A stretch of 64,000 nucleotides of DNA, from assembly GCF_004798665.1 (NCBI RefSeq), contig NZ_CP039292.1:1054001-1118000 (forward strand), in the 5' to 3' direction. The number at the start of each line of letters is the position of its first letter. Positions within the stretch are counted from its first letter, which is position 1. Positions 27,340 through 37,225 of this stretch are shown here, piece after piece. A program made the position numbers and the translations under genes. The notes beneath the pieces are model-generated. The model did no database searches and was not told the DNA's origin. It saw only the letters and a list, made by a program, of their open reading frames with translations. This stretch comes from Actinomyces procaprae. Its GTDB lineage: Bacteria; Actinomycetota; Actinomycetes; Actinomycetales; Actinomycetaceae.

Positions 27340-27822
27340 GTGAATTCTTCCTCCCAGGACGGTCCACTGCTTGTCAGCGCTTGCTTGGCGGGCGTCAAGT
27401 GCCGGTACGACGGCGGTGCAAAACCGGATCGCGACGTCGTCGGCCTGGTTGCCGAGGGGCTGGCCCTGACGTTGTGTGCCGAGTTGATGGGTGGTCTGCC
27501 CGTCCCACGGCCACCCGCCGAGATCGTGGGTGGCGACGGCGAAGACGTGCTCGACGGGCAGGCACGCGTGATCACTCGTGACGGCGAGGACGTCACCGGC
27601 GCCTTTATTCGTGGTGCCAATGCGGCCGCCGTTGTGGCGGCGCATATGGGCTGTCCCGCCGCGGTGCTGCAGGAGCGCAGCCCGTCCTGCGGCGTGCGTA
27701 CCATCTACGACGGCACTCACAGCGGCAAACTCAAGCAGGGCTGCGGCGTACTGGCGGCCGCACTGCGCCGTCGCGGGATCGCCGTCGTAACCGCGGGAGC
27801 TGCCCGGGAACGCCGCCGGTAG
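27340..27822 (+). CDS. DUF523 family protein
   Basis: 160 residues from GTG 27340. The family signature PLLVSACLAGVKCRYDGG and the cysteine motif ERSPSCGVRTIYDGTHSGKL are clear, with AELMGGLPVPRPPAEI between. DUF523 proteins have conserved cysteines that probably bind a metal or take part in thiol chemistry; no reaction is established. It lies 20 bp before the PhzF-type gene, likely co-transcribed. Confidence 0.85.
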   Translation: MNSSSQDGPLLVSACLAGVKCRYDGGAKPDRDVVGLVAEGLALTLCAELMGGLPVPRPPAEIVGGDGEDVLDGQARVITRDGEDVTGAFIRGANAAAVVAAHMGCPAAVLQERSPSCGVRTIYDGTHSGKLKQGCGVLAAALRRRGIAVVTAGAARERRR

Positions 27823-27842
27823 CCGACGCTAGGATTTGGCGC

Positions 27843-28619
27843 ATGCGCCAGTTCGTCGTCGACGCCTTCACCGACCGTCCCTTCGCGGGCAATCCGGCCG
27901 CCGTCTGCCTGCCCGAGACCTGGCCCACCGACCAGCTCATGCTCGCGATCGCGCGGGAGAACAACCTCTCCGAGACCGCATTCTGCGTGCGTGAGGGGGA
28001 GCAGTGGCGCCTGCGCTGGTTCACTCCGGGCGGCGAGATCGACCTGTGCGGGCACGCCACCTTGGCGACCGCGCACGTGCTGCTGGGCGAGCTCGGGGCC
28101 GGGGACGACGTCGTCTCCTTCGAAACGCTTAGCGGCCGCCTGACCGTGCGCCACCGCGAGGGCCGGTACGAGATGGACTTCCCCGCCTACCGGTTGCGCC
28201 GCGTCGAGGTCACCGATCAGATGGAGACGGCACTCGGCGCGCGTCCCTCTGAGGCGTGGATGGGACGCGACCTGTTGTGCGTGTTCGACGACGAGGCGAC
28301 CGTCCGCGGCCTGACGCCGGACCTGGGGCGGGTCGAGGTGCTGCCGGGGCCGCTGTGCCACGCGACCGCGCAGGGGCTCGAGTTCGACTGCGTATCGCGC
28401 AGTTTCGCCCCGTCGCTGGGGATCGCGGAGGACCCGGTCTGCGGCTCCGGGCACTGCCACATCGCCCCCTATTGGTCCGGGCGACTGGGCCAGGCACATG
28501 TTCGCGCCTGGCAGGCATCCCCGCGCGGTGGTGAGTTGCGCTGCACGGTCGACGGCGAGCGGTGCGCCTTGGCGGGCGCGGCGGTCACCTTCCTGCGCGG
28601 TGAGGTCGTCGGCCTGTAG
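27843..28619 (+). CDS. PhzF family isomerase/epimerase
   Basis: 258 residues, the two-lobed diaminopimelate-epimerase-like fold. It starts MRQFVVDAFTDRPFAGNPAA, has catalytic Glu in NNLSETAFCV, and GGEIDLCGHATLATAHVLL plus EDPVCGSGHCHIAPYW are the paired glycine-rich loops. Most PhzF-like proteins outside phenazine clusters have unknown isomerase substrates, and no phenazine genes are nearby. Complete length. Confidence 0.9.
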   Translation: MRQFVVDAFTDRPFAGNPAAVCLPETWPTDQLMLAIARENNLSETAFCVREGEQWRLRWFTPGGEIDLCGHATLATAHVLLGELGAGDDVVSFETLSGRLTVRHREGRYEMDFPAYRLRRVEVTDQMETALGARPSEAWMGRDLLCVFDDEATVRGLTPDLGRVEVLPGPLCHATAQGLEFDCVSRSFAPSLGIAEDPVCGSGHCHIAPYWSGRLGQAHVRAWQASPRGGELRCTVDGERCALAGAAVTFLRGEVVGL

Positions 28620-28644
28620 CGGCTTCGGATGCGGCATGCGGCCT

Positions 28645-28727
28645 GGACCGATCTCGGCACGTAATATCTACCGACCTCGGTACGTAACTTCTACCGACCT
28701 CGGTACGTAACTTCTACCGATCTCGGT
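28645..28727. repeat. 23-bp tandem repeat array, 4 units (array c)
   Basis: Cores begin at 28645 (partly degenerate), 28668, 28691 and 28714, exact 23-bp period, two with CCGACCTCGG instead of CCGATCTCGG. It lies between the convergent PhzF-type gene and the methyltransferase gene. Confidence 0.9.
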
Positions 28728-28739
28728 GGGGGGCAGGGG

Positions 28740-29351
28740 TCAGTGGGAGACGCGCAGGAGACGGTAGCCCTTGGAGGAGGCTGCGCGCTCTACTTGCCAG
28801 CCCTGTTCGCCCAGCCACTTGGCCAGCGAGTCCGCGCCGAGGTTCTTCTGCACCACCAGCCAGGCCTCGCCGTCGTCGGCGAGCAGTTCCAGCCAATCAG
28901 TCAGCAGCGTGTGCAGCGCCGGCTTGCCGATCCGCATGGGCGGGTTGGACCAGATCAGGTTCAGCCGCGTGCCCGAGTCTCGCAGCTCCGCTAGCAGCGC
29001 GTCGGCCAGGACCGCGCGCACGCGGGTGTGCCCGGCGTCGGCGGCGTTACGGCCCGTAAGCTCCACGGCGCGCTCGTTGACGTCCGTGGCCAGCACGGTG
29101 GCCTGCGGGGCAGCATCCGCCAGGGCCAGCGTCAGCGGCCCCCAGCCGCAGCCCAGGTCCAGGAAGGTGCCCGTCTGTGGCGGCTGCGGCACCTGCTTCA
29201 GCAGCACGCGCGTGCCCAGGTCCAGCCGGTCGGCGGAGAACACGCCGGACGCGGTGGTCACGTCGTGCTCGGTGCCGCGGATGACGAAGTGGTGGCGCCG
29301 CTCCTCGGCGGGCGTCTCGGGGGAGGCGGTGAAGTAGTGCTGGTCGTTCAC
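28740..29351 (-). CDS. RsmC/RlmG-like class I SAM-dependent methyltransferase
   Basis: 203 residues. The SAM site is FLDLGCGWGPLTLALADAA and the N-methyltransferase catalytic motif is WSNPPMRIGK (NPP-x), characteristic of 16S/23S rRNA guanine-N2 methyltransferases such as RsmC and RlmG. Only the catalytic domain is present; E. coli RsmC has an additional N-terminal half, as is usual for the shorter actinobacterial versions. The exact RNA target is unknown. Array c lies just past its stop codon. Confidence 0.85.
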   Translation of the reverse strand: MNDQHYFTASPETPAEERRHHFVIRGTEHDVTTASGVFSADRLDLGTRVLLKQVPQPPQTGTFLDLGCGWGPLTLALADAAPQATVLATDVNERAVELTGRNAADAGHTRVRAVLADALLAELRDSGTRLNLIWSNPPMRIGKPALHTLLTDWLELLADDGEAWLVVQKNLGADSLAKWLGEQGWQVERAASSKGYRLLRVSH

Positions 29352-29399
29352 GCGCCCGACCCTACCGGGCGCGCGCTCGGCCGGTCGTGATCGGTCCGC

Positions 29400-30788
29400 T
29401 CACGCCGCTCGGCGGGCCCGCAGCGGGGTGAGGGCGAGCGCCAGGGTGAGCACCGCCGTCGTCGGTACCAGCAGACCCTCCTGCACGCCCGCAGCCGACG
29501 GCGCGATGAAGGCGGTCGCCAGCGTTCCCAGGGCGGCAGCTCCGGCCGCGTTCGCCACCGTCACGGAGGTGGCGATTCGCGCCGGGGAGATGTCGTCGGG
29601 CGTCCCGCCCAGGTCCTCCGGGGCGGTCACGCAGCGAATCATCGTGTCCTGGTGCATGAGCCCCATTCCGGCGCCCGCGGTCGCGAAGCCGAGGTGGAGG
29701 CACCACCAGGGCGCGGCGGTGGCGAAGGCGAAGGTCATGAGCGTCCCGCCGACGGCGAAGCAGGCCCCGCCCGCGCCGATCCGCATCCGGAAGCGGCGCG
29801 GATCGCGGGCCGGATGCGCCGCCGTCCAGATGGCGATTGAGGACCAGGCCAGTCCCGCACAGGTCAGTGCCCACCCGACCGCCGCCGGGCCCAGGCCCAG
29901 CACGTCGTGGGCAGCGGGCGAGACCAGGTAGTCGAGCGTGAAATAGGCGGCGCACAGCCAGGCGAGCGTAGCCAGGGCCGCCCGCCGCCCCGGCACCAGA
30001 CGCATGGTCCCGCTCGGGAACACCCGGGCGCAGGCCCACACCACCACCGCCAACCCGGCCGCCCCGACGGGGGCGAACCAGGCCGACGCCGCCGGCACCG
30101 CTCCAATGCCCGCCACGCCGACCGCCATCGCCAGGGCCGGCACCAGCGGGGGACGGGCCTCGTCGTCCTCGACGTGCAGCCCGCGGATCTCCCGGGCCAT
30201 CACCAGCCGCGCCGCCACCAGCAGCGGCACGTAGGCGACCAGCGCCCAGCGCCAGCCCCACGTCTGGGAGACCGCGGCCGCGTAGCCCGGGCCGAGGATG
30301 GAGGACACGATCCAGGTGGCCGAGCCCGCCGCCAGGAACAGCCGCCGCCACGCCTCCGGCAGCCCCGCCACCAGCACGCCCATGCTCACCGTGGCCAGCG
30401 CCCCGGCCGCCAGCCCGCGCAGCACCTCGCCGGCCACGTACACGCCCACGCTTGGGGCCAGCGCCCCGGTGACGGCCCCGGCCACGAGAACGGCGGTGAG
30501 CACAGTTATCAGCCGGTCGGCCCGCCAGCGGGCCAGCATGGCGCCGCCCAGCGGCATGGTCAGGAAGGTCGGCACCATGGCGGCGGCCGTCACCAGGCCG
30601 TAGTGGGCGCGGGCGCCCAGGTCCGTGGCCACCAGTGGCAGCACCGTCTGGTTGATGTAGGTCTGCATGCCCGCAAGCAGCTCGACCACCAGCATCGCCG
30701 TGGCCAGGTGCCCCACCGGCGTGGTCGCCAGGGCACGCAGCGACGGTTGCGGGGGCGACGGCGTGGGAGCGTGGTCGGGGGAGCTCAC
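29400..30788 (-). CDS. MFS transporter (probable drug exporter)
   Basis: 462 residues from GTG 30788, with 14 or so hydrophobic segments. The region LVVELLAGMQTYINQTVLPL resembles the first helix of DHA-type multidrug exporters, and MFLTMPLGGAMLARW-like sequence follows. The frame is open upstream of GTG 30788 but overlaps the promoter area of hflX. No clear ribosome site is present, so translation may be leaderless. No neighbouring regulator gives a substrate clue. Confidence 0.8.
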   Translation of the reverse strand: MSSPDHAPTPSPPQPSLRALATTPVGHLATAMLVVELLAGMQTYINQTVLPLVATDLGARAHYGLVTAAAMVPTFLTMPLGGAMLARWRADRLITVLTAVLVAGAVTGALAPSVGVYVAGEVLRGLAAGALATVSMGVLVAGLPEAWRRLFLAAGSATWIVSSILGPGYAAAVSQTWGWRWALVAYVPLLVAARLVMAREIRGLHVEDDEARPPLVPALAMAVGVAGIGAVPAASAWFAPVGAAGLAVVVWACARVFPSGTMRLVPGRRAALATLAWLCAAYFTLDYLVSPAAHDVLGLGPAAVGWALTCAGLAWSSIAIWTAAHPARDPRRFRMRIGAGGACFAVGGTLMTFAFATAAPWWCLHLGFATAGAGMGLMHQDTMIRCVTAPEDLGGTPDDISPARIATSVTVANAAGAAALGTLATAFIAPSAAGVQEGLLVPTTAVLTLALALTPLRARRAA

Positions 30789-30893
30789 CGCCCGAGCGTA
30801 TCGACGCGGCCGCGGTCGGTGCGACCGCCGTCGGCGAACGCGGCCCGCGGGCGCTCGGCAGGGAAGTGGCCAGGCAGTAGCATTTGAGTCCGC

Positions 30894-32504
30894 ATGGAAA
30901 ACACGCAGCACCACAGTAACTCCGCCGATCCCGCCGTCAACCACAGCGCCGACGGCACCGTCACCTCCGACAACGACGCCGGTCCTCTCAACGACCCCGA
31001 CCCCGCCGCGGCGCTCGCCGCCCGGGTCCGCTCCCGCGCCGGCACCGCCCTGGCCTCAACCGCCGACCGCCATGGGCGCGCCGACGCCGACGATGCCGGC
31101 GCCCTGGAACGCGAGGCCCGCGCCGGCACCCGCCGTGTGGCCGGCCTGTCCACCGATCAGGAGGACATCAGCGAGGTCGAGTACCGGCAGGTCCGCCTCG
31201 AGCGCGTCATCCTGGTGGGACTTGAACTGCCCCATCCGGGCTCGAGCTCCAATTCGGTCTCCGCGTCGGGCGCTGCCCCCGCCGCCCAGGACGCCGAGAC
31301 CTCCCTGCGTGAACTCGCCGCCCTGGCCGAGACCGCCGGAAGTGAGGTGCTCGACGCCCTCATTCAGCGCCGCGACCACCCCGACCCGGCCACCTACCTG
31401 GGTTCCGGCAAGGCCAAGGAACTGGCCCAGATGGTCGCCGACACCGGCGCGGACACGGTCATCGTCGACGGTGAGCTCGCCCCCTCCCAACGCCGCGCGC
31501 TGGAGGACGTGGTGGACGCCAAGGTCGTGGACCGCACCGCCCTGATCCTGGACATCTTCGCCCAGCACGCCAAGTCCCGGGAGGGCAAGGCCCAGGTGGA
31601 GCTGGCACAGCTGGAGTACCTGCTGCCGCGCCTGCGTGGCTGGGGCGAGTCCATGTCCCGGCAGGCCGGCGGACGGGTCGCCGGCGGCCAGGGCATCGGC
31701 TCGCGCGGCCCCGGTGAGACCAAGATCGAGCTGGACCGCCGCCGCATCCGCCAGCGCATGGCCAAGCTCCGGCGCGAGATCCGCGCCATGGCCCCCTCCC
31801 GTGAGGTCAAGCGCGGCTCCCGGCGCCGCGGCCCCATCCCCTCGGTCGCCATCGCCGGGTACACCAACGCCGGCAAGTCCTCCCTCATGAACGCCCTCAC
31901 CGGTGCCGAAATCATGGTGCAGGACGCCCTGTTCGCCACCCTGGATCCCACGGTCCGCAAGGCCGAGGCCGCCGACGGGCGCATCTACACCCTCACCGAC
32001 ACGGTGGGCTTCGTGCGCAACCTGCCGCACGAGCTGATCGAGGCCTTCCGCTCCACCCTGGAGGAGGTCGCCGAGGCCGACGTCGTAGTGCATGTGGTCG
32101 ACGCCGCTCACCCCGATCCGCTCGGCCAGATCGCCGCGGTCCACGCCGTCCTGGCGGGCATCCCCGGCGCCATGGACGTGCCCGAACTGGTGGTGCTCAA
32201 CAAGGCCGACCTGGCCGATGCCGTTACTTTGGCCGCGCTGCGCACCCGCCTGCCGGATGCCGCAGTCGTCTCCGCCCGCACCGGCGAGGGACTGGCGGAG
32301 CTGCGCGAGCGCATAGAGGCGATGCTGCCGCGGCCGGATGTGGCCGTGGACGTCGTCGTCCCCTACTCGCGCGGGGACCTGGTCTCCCGCGTGCACGCCG
32401 ATGGCGACATCACCGCCGTCGACTACGTGGAGGCCGGCACGCACGTGGTTGCCCGCGTGGACGCCGCCCTGGCGGCCGAGCTGACCGCCGTCGACGCCGG
32501 GTGA
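30894..32504 (+). CDS. hflX: GTPase HflX, ribosome rescue/splitting factor
   Basis: 536 residues. After a long acidic Ala/Asp-rich N-terminal tail (about 100 residues, variable in the family) come the HflX N-domain with DPATYLGSGKAKELAQMV, the coiled linker GGQGIGSRGPGETKIELDRR and the G domain: GYTNAGKSSLMN (P-loop), LTDTVGFVRNLPHELIEAF (switch II) and LNKADL. HflX binds 50S or stalled 70S ribosomes under stress. It overlaps dinG by 4 bp (GTGA), so they are coupled. Confidence 0.95.
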   Translation: MENTQHHSNSADPAVNHSADGTVTSDNDAGPLNDPDPAAALAARVRSRAGTALASTADRHGRADADDAGALEREARAGTRRVAGLSTDQEDISEVEYRQVRLERVILVGLELPHPGSSSNSVSASGAAPAAQDAETSLRELAALAETAGSEVLDALIQRRDHPDPATYLGSGKAKELAQMVADTGADTVIVDGELAPSQRRALEDVVDAKVVDRTALILDIFAQHAKSREGKAQVELAQLEYLLPRLRGWGESMSRQAGGRVAGGQGIGSRGPGETKIELDRRRIRQRMAKLRREIRAMAPSREVKRGSRRRGPIPSVAIAGYTNAGKSSLMNALTGAEIMVQDALFATLDPTVRKAEAADGRIYTLTDTVGFVRNLPHELIEAFRSTLEEVAEADVVVHVVDAAHPDPLGQIAAVHAVLAGIPGAMDVPELVVLNKADLADAVTLAALRTRLPDAAVVSARTGEGLAELRERIEAMLPRPDVAVDVVVPYSRGDLVSRVHADGDITAVDYVEAGTHVVARVDAALAAELTAVDAG

Positions 32505-34597
32505 GTCCCGTGCGCGAGACGAGTGCGTCGGTCCCGGCGGAGCGGGCGAAGACGGACACCGCCGCCCCGGCCGGCACGTCCGCCGCCCCGGGCTCGTCGG
32601 GTACGACGGAGCAGGCGCGCACCCTGGCCGCGCTGGACGCCGCCGTGAACGCACTCGGCGGTAGCCCGCGGGAGGGGCAGACCGAGATGGCCCGCAGGGT
32701 GGCCCACGCCATCACCTCCGGCGGCCACCTGCTGGTGCAGGCGGGTACCGGCACCGGCAAGTCGCTGGCCTACCTGGTGCCCGCCATGGTCCACGCCGTC
32801 GACGCCGGCGAACGCACCGTCGTGTCCACCGCCACCCTTGCCCTGCAGCGCCAGGTGCTCACCAAGGACGCCCCGCTCGCCGCCGACGCCGTAGAGCGGA
32901 CCACCGGCACCCGCCCCACCGTCGCCCTGCTCAAGGGCTGGCAGAACTACCTGTGCCGCCACCGCCTGGCCGGCGGCTACCCCGACGACGACGCCGACAC
33001 CCTGTTCTCCGCCGCCGCGGCCACGCCCCGCGTACGCATCGGCGAGGGCGCCGAGCAGAGCCTGGGCGAGCAGGTGGTGCGGCTGCGCGAGTGGGCCGAG
33101 CAGACCGACACCGGCGACAGGGACGATCTGGTGCCCGGCGTGTCCGACCGTGCCTGGGCACAGGTATCGGTTGCGGCCGCCGAGTGCCTGGGCACAAACT
33201 GCCCCCTGCACGACGAGTGCTTCCCGGTGCTCGCCCGCGCCACCGCGGCCGAGGCGGACGTGGTGGTCACCAACCACGCCATGCTCGGTATTGCCGTGGC
33301 CGGAAACCCCGGGGTGCTGCCCGAGCATGAGGTGCTGGTGGTTGATGAGGCCCATGAGCTGGCCGACCGGGTGCGCTCCCAGGGAACCGCGAGCCTGTCG
33401 GCGGCGGCGGTGGCGCGCGTGGCCGCCACCGCCCGCCGCCACGCCGGCGTGCTGGTCAACGATTTGGAGGAGGCCGGGCAGACCCTGCAGCTGGCCCTGG
33501 CGGAGCTGCCCGATGGCCGCCTGACCGATGGGCTGCCGCCGGCGCTCGCCGACGCCCTCACCCTGCTGGGTGCCGCCTGCCGGCAGGTGCTCACCGATGT
33601 GCGCGAGGCCGCCAAGGCGGCCGGGTCCGCCTCGGCGAGCGGCGACGCCGGAGCCGTGGCGCTGGCTCGCACTGCCGTCGCGGACATGACCGACGTCGTC
33701 GAGCGCATGACCTCCGACTCGGTGGCCCAGCGGCGCGACGTCGCCTGGGTGGAGCGGCCGCGCCTGGGCAACGAACCACCCCGGTTGACGCTTGCCCCCA
33801 TCGACGTGGCCGGATCGGTGGCGGACACGCTCCTGGCCGACCGGGCCGCGGTGCTCACCTCCGCCACCCTGGCCCTGGGCGGCAGCTTCAACCCCATGGC
33901 GGCGGCCCTGGGACTCACGCTCGCCGACGCCGGCTGGGAGGGCCTCGACGTCGGCACCCCCTTCGACTACGCGCGCCAGGGGATCCTGTACACCCCCACT
34001 CACCTGCCGCGCCCTGGGGTGGGCATCTCCGAGGCGGCGCTGGAGGAGGTGGTGGCGCTCGCCGAGGCCAGTCGCGGCGGCATGCTGGGGCTGTTCTCCT
34101 CCCGGCGGGCGGCCGACGACGCTGCGGCGCTGCTGCGCGAGCGTACCGCCCTGACCGTCTATGCGCAGGGGGAGGACCGGCTGCCCACCCTGGTGGAGGC
34201 CTTCGCCGCCGACGAGGACGCCTGCCTGGTGGGGACCCTCTCGCTCTGGCAGGGCGTAGACGTGCCCGGACGCACCTGCCGGCTGGTGGTGATCGACCGC
34301 ATTCCCTTCCCCCGCCCCGACGACCCGGTCGCCCAGGCGCGCAGCGAGGCCGTCACGGCCGCGGGAGGCAATGGCTTCATGACCGTCTCGGCCACTCATG
34401 CAGCGCTGCTGCTGGCACAGGGCGCCGGGAGGCTGGTGCGCCGGGCGGATGACCGCGGCGTCGTCGCCGTGCTGGATCCGCGGCTGCGCACCGCCCGGTA
34501 CGGGGCATTCCTTGCCCGCTCCATGCCGCCGCTGTGGCCTACCAGGGACCGCGACGTCGTCATGGGGGCTCTGGGGCGGCTCGCCGCGGGGACGTGA
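32501..34597 (+). CDS. dinG: DinG-family ATP-dependent DNA helicase
   Basis: 698 residues, superfamily 2 iron-sulfur helicase. Walker A GTGTGKSLAYLVPAMVHA, DEAH box VVDEAHELADR, and motif VI-type QGAGRLVRRADDRG are present. Cysteines in NYLCRHRL and CLGTNCPLHDEC give the four ligands of the FeS cluster. It unwinds 5'-overhang DNA, R-loops or D-loops in repair. GTG 32501 overlaps the hflX stop. The N-terminal 50 residues are Ala/Thr-rich and likely disordered. Confidence 0.93.
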   Translation: MSPVRETSASVPAERAKTDTAAPAGTSAAPGSSGTTEQARTLAALDAAVNALGGSPREGQTEMARRVAHAITSGGHLLVQAGTGTGKSLAYLVPAMVHAVDAGERTVVSTATLALQRQVLTKDAPLAADAVERTTGTRPTVALLKGWQNYLCRHRLAGGYPDDDADTLFSAAAATPRVRIGEGAEQSLGEQVVRLREWAEQTDTGDRDDLVPGVSDRAWAQVSVAAAECLGTNCPLHDECFPVLARATAAEADVVVTNHAMLGIAVAGNPGVLPEHEVLVVDEAHELADRVRSQGTASLSAAAVARVAATARRHAGVLVNDLEEAGQTLQLALAELPDGRLTDGLPPALADALTLLGAACRQVLTDVREAAKAAGSASASGDAGAVALARTAVADMTDVVERMTSDSVAQRRDVAWVERPRLGNEPPRLTLAPIDVAGSVADTLLADRAAVLTSATLALGGSFNPMAAALGLTLADAGWEGLDVGTPFDYARQGILYTPTHLPRPGVGISEAALEEVVALAEASRGGMLGLFSSRRAADDAAALLRERTALTVYAQGEDRLPTLVEAFAADEDACLVGTLSLWQGVDVPGRTCRLVVIDRIPFPRPDDPVAQARSEAVTAAGGNGFMTVSATHAALLLAQGAGRLVRRADDRGVVAVLDPRLRTARYGAFLARSMPPLWPTRDRDVVMGALGRLAAGT

Positions 34598-34716
34598 ACC
34601 GATCCAGGTGGAAATAGTGTCCCGGTACCCGTGCGGCGCCGGTCCGGACCGCGTACCCTGGGGCTTGGGTGGGCCATCTCACCATACTGACAACCGTTCA
34701 GATACGGAGGAACACA

Positions 34717-35721
34717 GTGTCAGACTCCATGATCACCAACAGCGCTCAAGGTTCATACCCGACGGCCCGCTCCGGCCGCCCTTCCAAGGTCGCCATCATC
34801 GGCGCTGGCGCGGTTGGCTCCACGCTCGCCTACGCTTGCGTCACCAAGGGCGTGGCCCGGGAGGTCGTCCTTCAGGACATCGTTAAGGAGAAGGTCGAGG
34901 CCGAGGCGCTCGACATCGCTCAGGGAATCCAGTTCACCTCGGCGGGTGCGGTTTCCGGCTCGGACGACCCGGAGATCTGCCGCGATGCGGACGTCATCGC
35001 CATCACCGCCGGCGCCAAGCAGAAGCCCGGTCAGTCCCGCCTCGAGCTCGCGGGCGCCACCGTCGGCATCATGGAGAAGATCCTGCCCAAGCTGGTGGAG
35101 GTCGCTCCCAACGCCATCTTCCTCCTGGTGGCCAACCCGGTGGATGTGGTCACCTACTGCTCCAAGAAGATCACCGGGCTGCCCGAGAACCAGATCTTCG
35201 GTTCCGGCACGGTCCTGGACACGGCCCGCATGCGTTACCTGGTCTCCCTCGAGACGGGCACCGCGACCCAGAACATTCACGGTTACATCGCCGGTGAGCA
35301 CGGCGACTCCGAGGTTGCCCTGTGGTCCTCCACGGAGATCGGCGGCGTGCCGATCACCCAGTGGGGCAAGACCCTGGACGGCGGCGTGTTCGACCAGGCC
35401 AAGCGCGATCGCATCGCACACGATGTGGTCCGCTCCGCCTACCGCATCATTGAGGGCAAGGGCGCAACCAACTACGCCGTCGGCCTGGCCGTGTCCCGCA
35501 TCATCGGGGCGATCCTCAACGACGAGCAGCGCGTCCTGACCATCTCACCGCTGCTGGACAACTGGCACGGCATCTCCGACGTGTGCATGGCGGTGCCCAC
35601 GATCGTTGGCCGTGAGGGCGCCGGGCGCCGGCTGGAGCTGCCGCTCACACTCGACGAGCGCGACCGGCTGACCGCATCTGCGGAGCGTCTGCGTGAGGTT
35701 GCCCGCGGTCTCGGCTACTGA
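34717..35721 (+). CDS. ldh: L-lactate dehydrogenase
   Basis: 334 residues from GTG 34717, with GGAGG just upstream. NAD motif VAIIGAGAVGSTLAYA, substrate Arg in the loop KQKPGQSRLELAG, and catalytic His in AGEHGDSEVALWS identify an NAD-dependent L-LDH, reducing pyruvate to lactate in fermentation. Presence fits a facultative or fermentative actinobacterium. A strong hairpin follows at 35810-35848. Confidence 0.95.
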   Translation: MSDSMITNSAQGSYPTARSGRPSKVAIIGAGAVGSTLAYACVTKGVAREVVLQDIVKEKVEAEALDIAQGIQFTSAGAVSGSDDPEICRDADVIAITAGAKQKPGQSRLELAGATVGIMEKILPKLVEVAPNAIFLLVANPVDVVTYCSKKITGLPENQIFGSGTVLDTARMRYLVSLETGTATQNIHGYIAGEHGDSEVALWSSTEIGGVPITQWGKTLDGGVFDQAKRDRIAHDVVRSAYRIIEGKGATNYAVGLAVSRIIGAILNDEQRVLTISPLLDNWHGISDVCMAVPTIVGREGAGRRLELPLTLDERDRLTASAERLREVARGLGY

Positions 35722-35809
35722 TCCGGTGCGCGGTGTCCCGGGGCGTACGCGCCTACGGGAGTCGTAGCGAGACTTCGGCGTGGCCCGTCGCGGTCACTTT
35801 CCTACAGAC

Positions 35810-35848
35810 ACAGGAGGGTCCGACCCCACTGGGGCCGGACCCTCCTGT
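35810..35848. terminator. Terminator-like hairpin after ldh
   Basis: ACAGGAGGGTCCG from 35810 pairs with CGGACCCTCCTGT ending at 35848; the stem continues through an A-C mismatch with CCCC/GGGG. It starts 88 bp past the ldh stop. No T-run follows. Confidence 0.7.
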
Positions 35849-35934
35849 GCGGTGAAGTGCCGAGCTGGGAGCGGCCTAGGTCCGGTGGTGTGGGTGTTTG
35901 AGTGGGGGTGCATGGTTGGGTGTCTGTGTGCGTG

Positions 35935-36457
35935 GCCGTTGAGCCTGCCGGTTGGACCCCTGTGCCCCCGTTGGACCCCTGTGCCCCCGTTGGACCGCCG
36001 TAGACGCTGGGTACAGCGGTCCAACCGCGCGTGAGCGGTCCATGGGCGTGAGCGGTCCAACTGGGCGGCGCAAGACCCACCAGCCCCCTCGGCTGCCGAC
36101 AACCGGGACTCGACACCGCGGAAACGGCACCGCGCGCCTGGCTGCGCACAACGATCCTCACTGAGCACACAGGCCCGCTCACCCGGAGGCACCCACGGCG
36201 GCAACCCGGCTCCGGGTCGACGCCCCCCCAACAGCACGAGCGCACTCACGAAGTCACGAGCGAGCTCACGAATCGCGAACGTGCTCATGAGGTCGGAAGC
36301 GCACTCCCGAAGGTGACTCTGCGTCCTCCACGGGCACACGCAGCCCACTCAAGCTCGGGCCCCATAGCCACCAGATGCGACGAGCTCACCGTTCGCTTCC
36401 AGGCCACCACCCGCATCACCAGCACCGACCCATCGCCACGAACGACTCACATAACAC
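35935..36457. repeat. Large dispersed intergenic element, copy 1, with 19-bp inverted half-site arrays
   Basis: The 739-bp gap between ldh and lexA has no credible gene. TTGGACC occurs at 35952, 35971 and 35990 (19-bp spacing); GGTCCA(A) follows at 36018, 36037 and 36054, mirrored about 36007. The right part (about 36325-36457) matches 55525-55680 closely. Copy 1 carries an extra stretch of about 200 bp between these modules compared with copy 2. It lies between convergent genes. Nature unknown; I can name no family. Confidence 0.75.
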
Positions 36458-36460
36458 GAC

Positions 36461-37225
36461 CTAGAGGGCTCGCAGTACCGTGACGACCCTTCCCATGATG
36501 GTCGCCTCGTCCCCGGGTATCGGGGCGTAATCGGGGTTGCGCGGCAGCAGCCACTGGTGCCCGTCCTTGCGGGAGAGGACCTTGACCGTGGCCGAGGCGC
36601 CGTCGACGTCCTCCACCATTGCTGCCACGATGTCGCCGTTGTCGGCGTCCGGCTGGGAGCGCACAACCACCCAGTCACCGTCACAGATGGCGGCGTCGAC
36701 CATGGAGTCGCCGTGCACCTCCAGCATGAACAGCTCGCCCTCGCCGGTGAGGCGGCGGGGGAGCGCCAGCACGTCTTCGACCTCCTGCTCGGCGAGGATC
36801 GGGGAGCCGGCGGCGATGCGTCCCACGAGCGGCACGGCCACGGCCTCGCCATCGGCAATACCGGGCAGCACCGGCAGTGGCGGCTCCGGCGCGGGGGCAT
36901 CGGGGGAGGGCGCGTCCTCGGCAGGGGCGACGACCTCCAGGGCGCGCGGCCGGTTGGGGTCGCGGCGCACTAGGCCGAGGCGTTCGAGCTTGTCCAGCTG
37001 GTGCTTGACCGAGGAGGGACTGGCCAGGCCGACCTGGGCGCCGATCTCCCGCATGGACGGTGGATAGCCTTGAGTGGCGACCGCCTCGCGCACCGATTCG
37101 TATACGGCACGCGCGCGTGCGTCCAGTGAGAGCAGCACATCCTGGGGTGGTGGCGTTGAGGCGTCTACGGGCCCGGCTGCGGCGCCGATACTGCGGCGAC
37201 CCGCCTGACGGTTGGTCGTGCTCAT
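36461..37225 (-). CDS. lexA: SOS repressor LexA
   Basis: 254 residues. The N-terminal winged helix ([20 protein letters not shown], about residues 55-74) binds SOS boxes. The self-cleavage site is Ala139-Gly140 (RIAAGSPI), the nucleophile Ser174 (HGDSM) and general base Lys215 (VKVLSR). A Pro/Ala-rich linker of about 25 residues is longer than usual. A near-consensus SOS box lies 126 bp upstream, allowing autoregulation. Confidence 0.97.
   Translation of the reverse strand: MSTTNRQAGRRSIGAAAGPVDASTPPPQDVLLSLDARARAVYESVREAVATQGYPPSMREIGAQVGLASPSSVKHQLDKLERLGLVRRDPNRPRALEVVAPAEDAPSPDAPAPEPPLPVLPGIADGEAVAVPLVGRIAAGSPILAEQEVEDVLALPRRLTGEGELFMLEVHGDSMVDAAICDGDWVVVRSQPDADNGDIVAAMVEDVDGASATVKVLSRKDGHQWLLPRNPDYAPIPGDEATIMGRVVTVLRAL

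Noticed and set aside
35794..36348. Minus-strand protein of about 184 residues in the ldh-lexA gap
   Set aside because: Cys/Arg/Pro-rich with no domain, no ribosome site, and it crosses the half-site array; similarity to the frame near 55558 follows from DNA repeat identity in a different alignment of frames.
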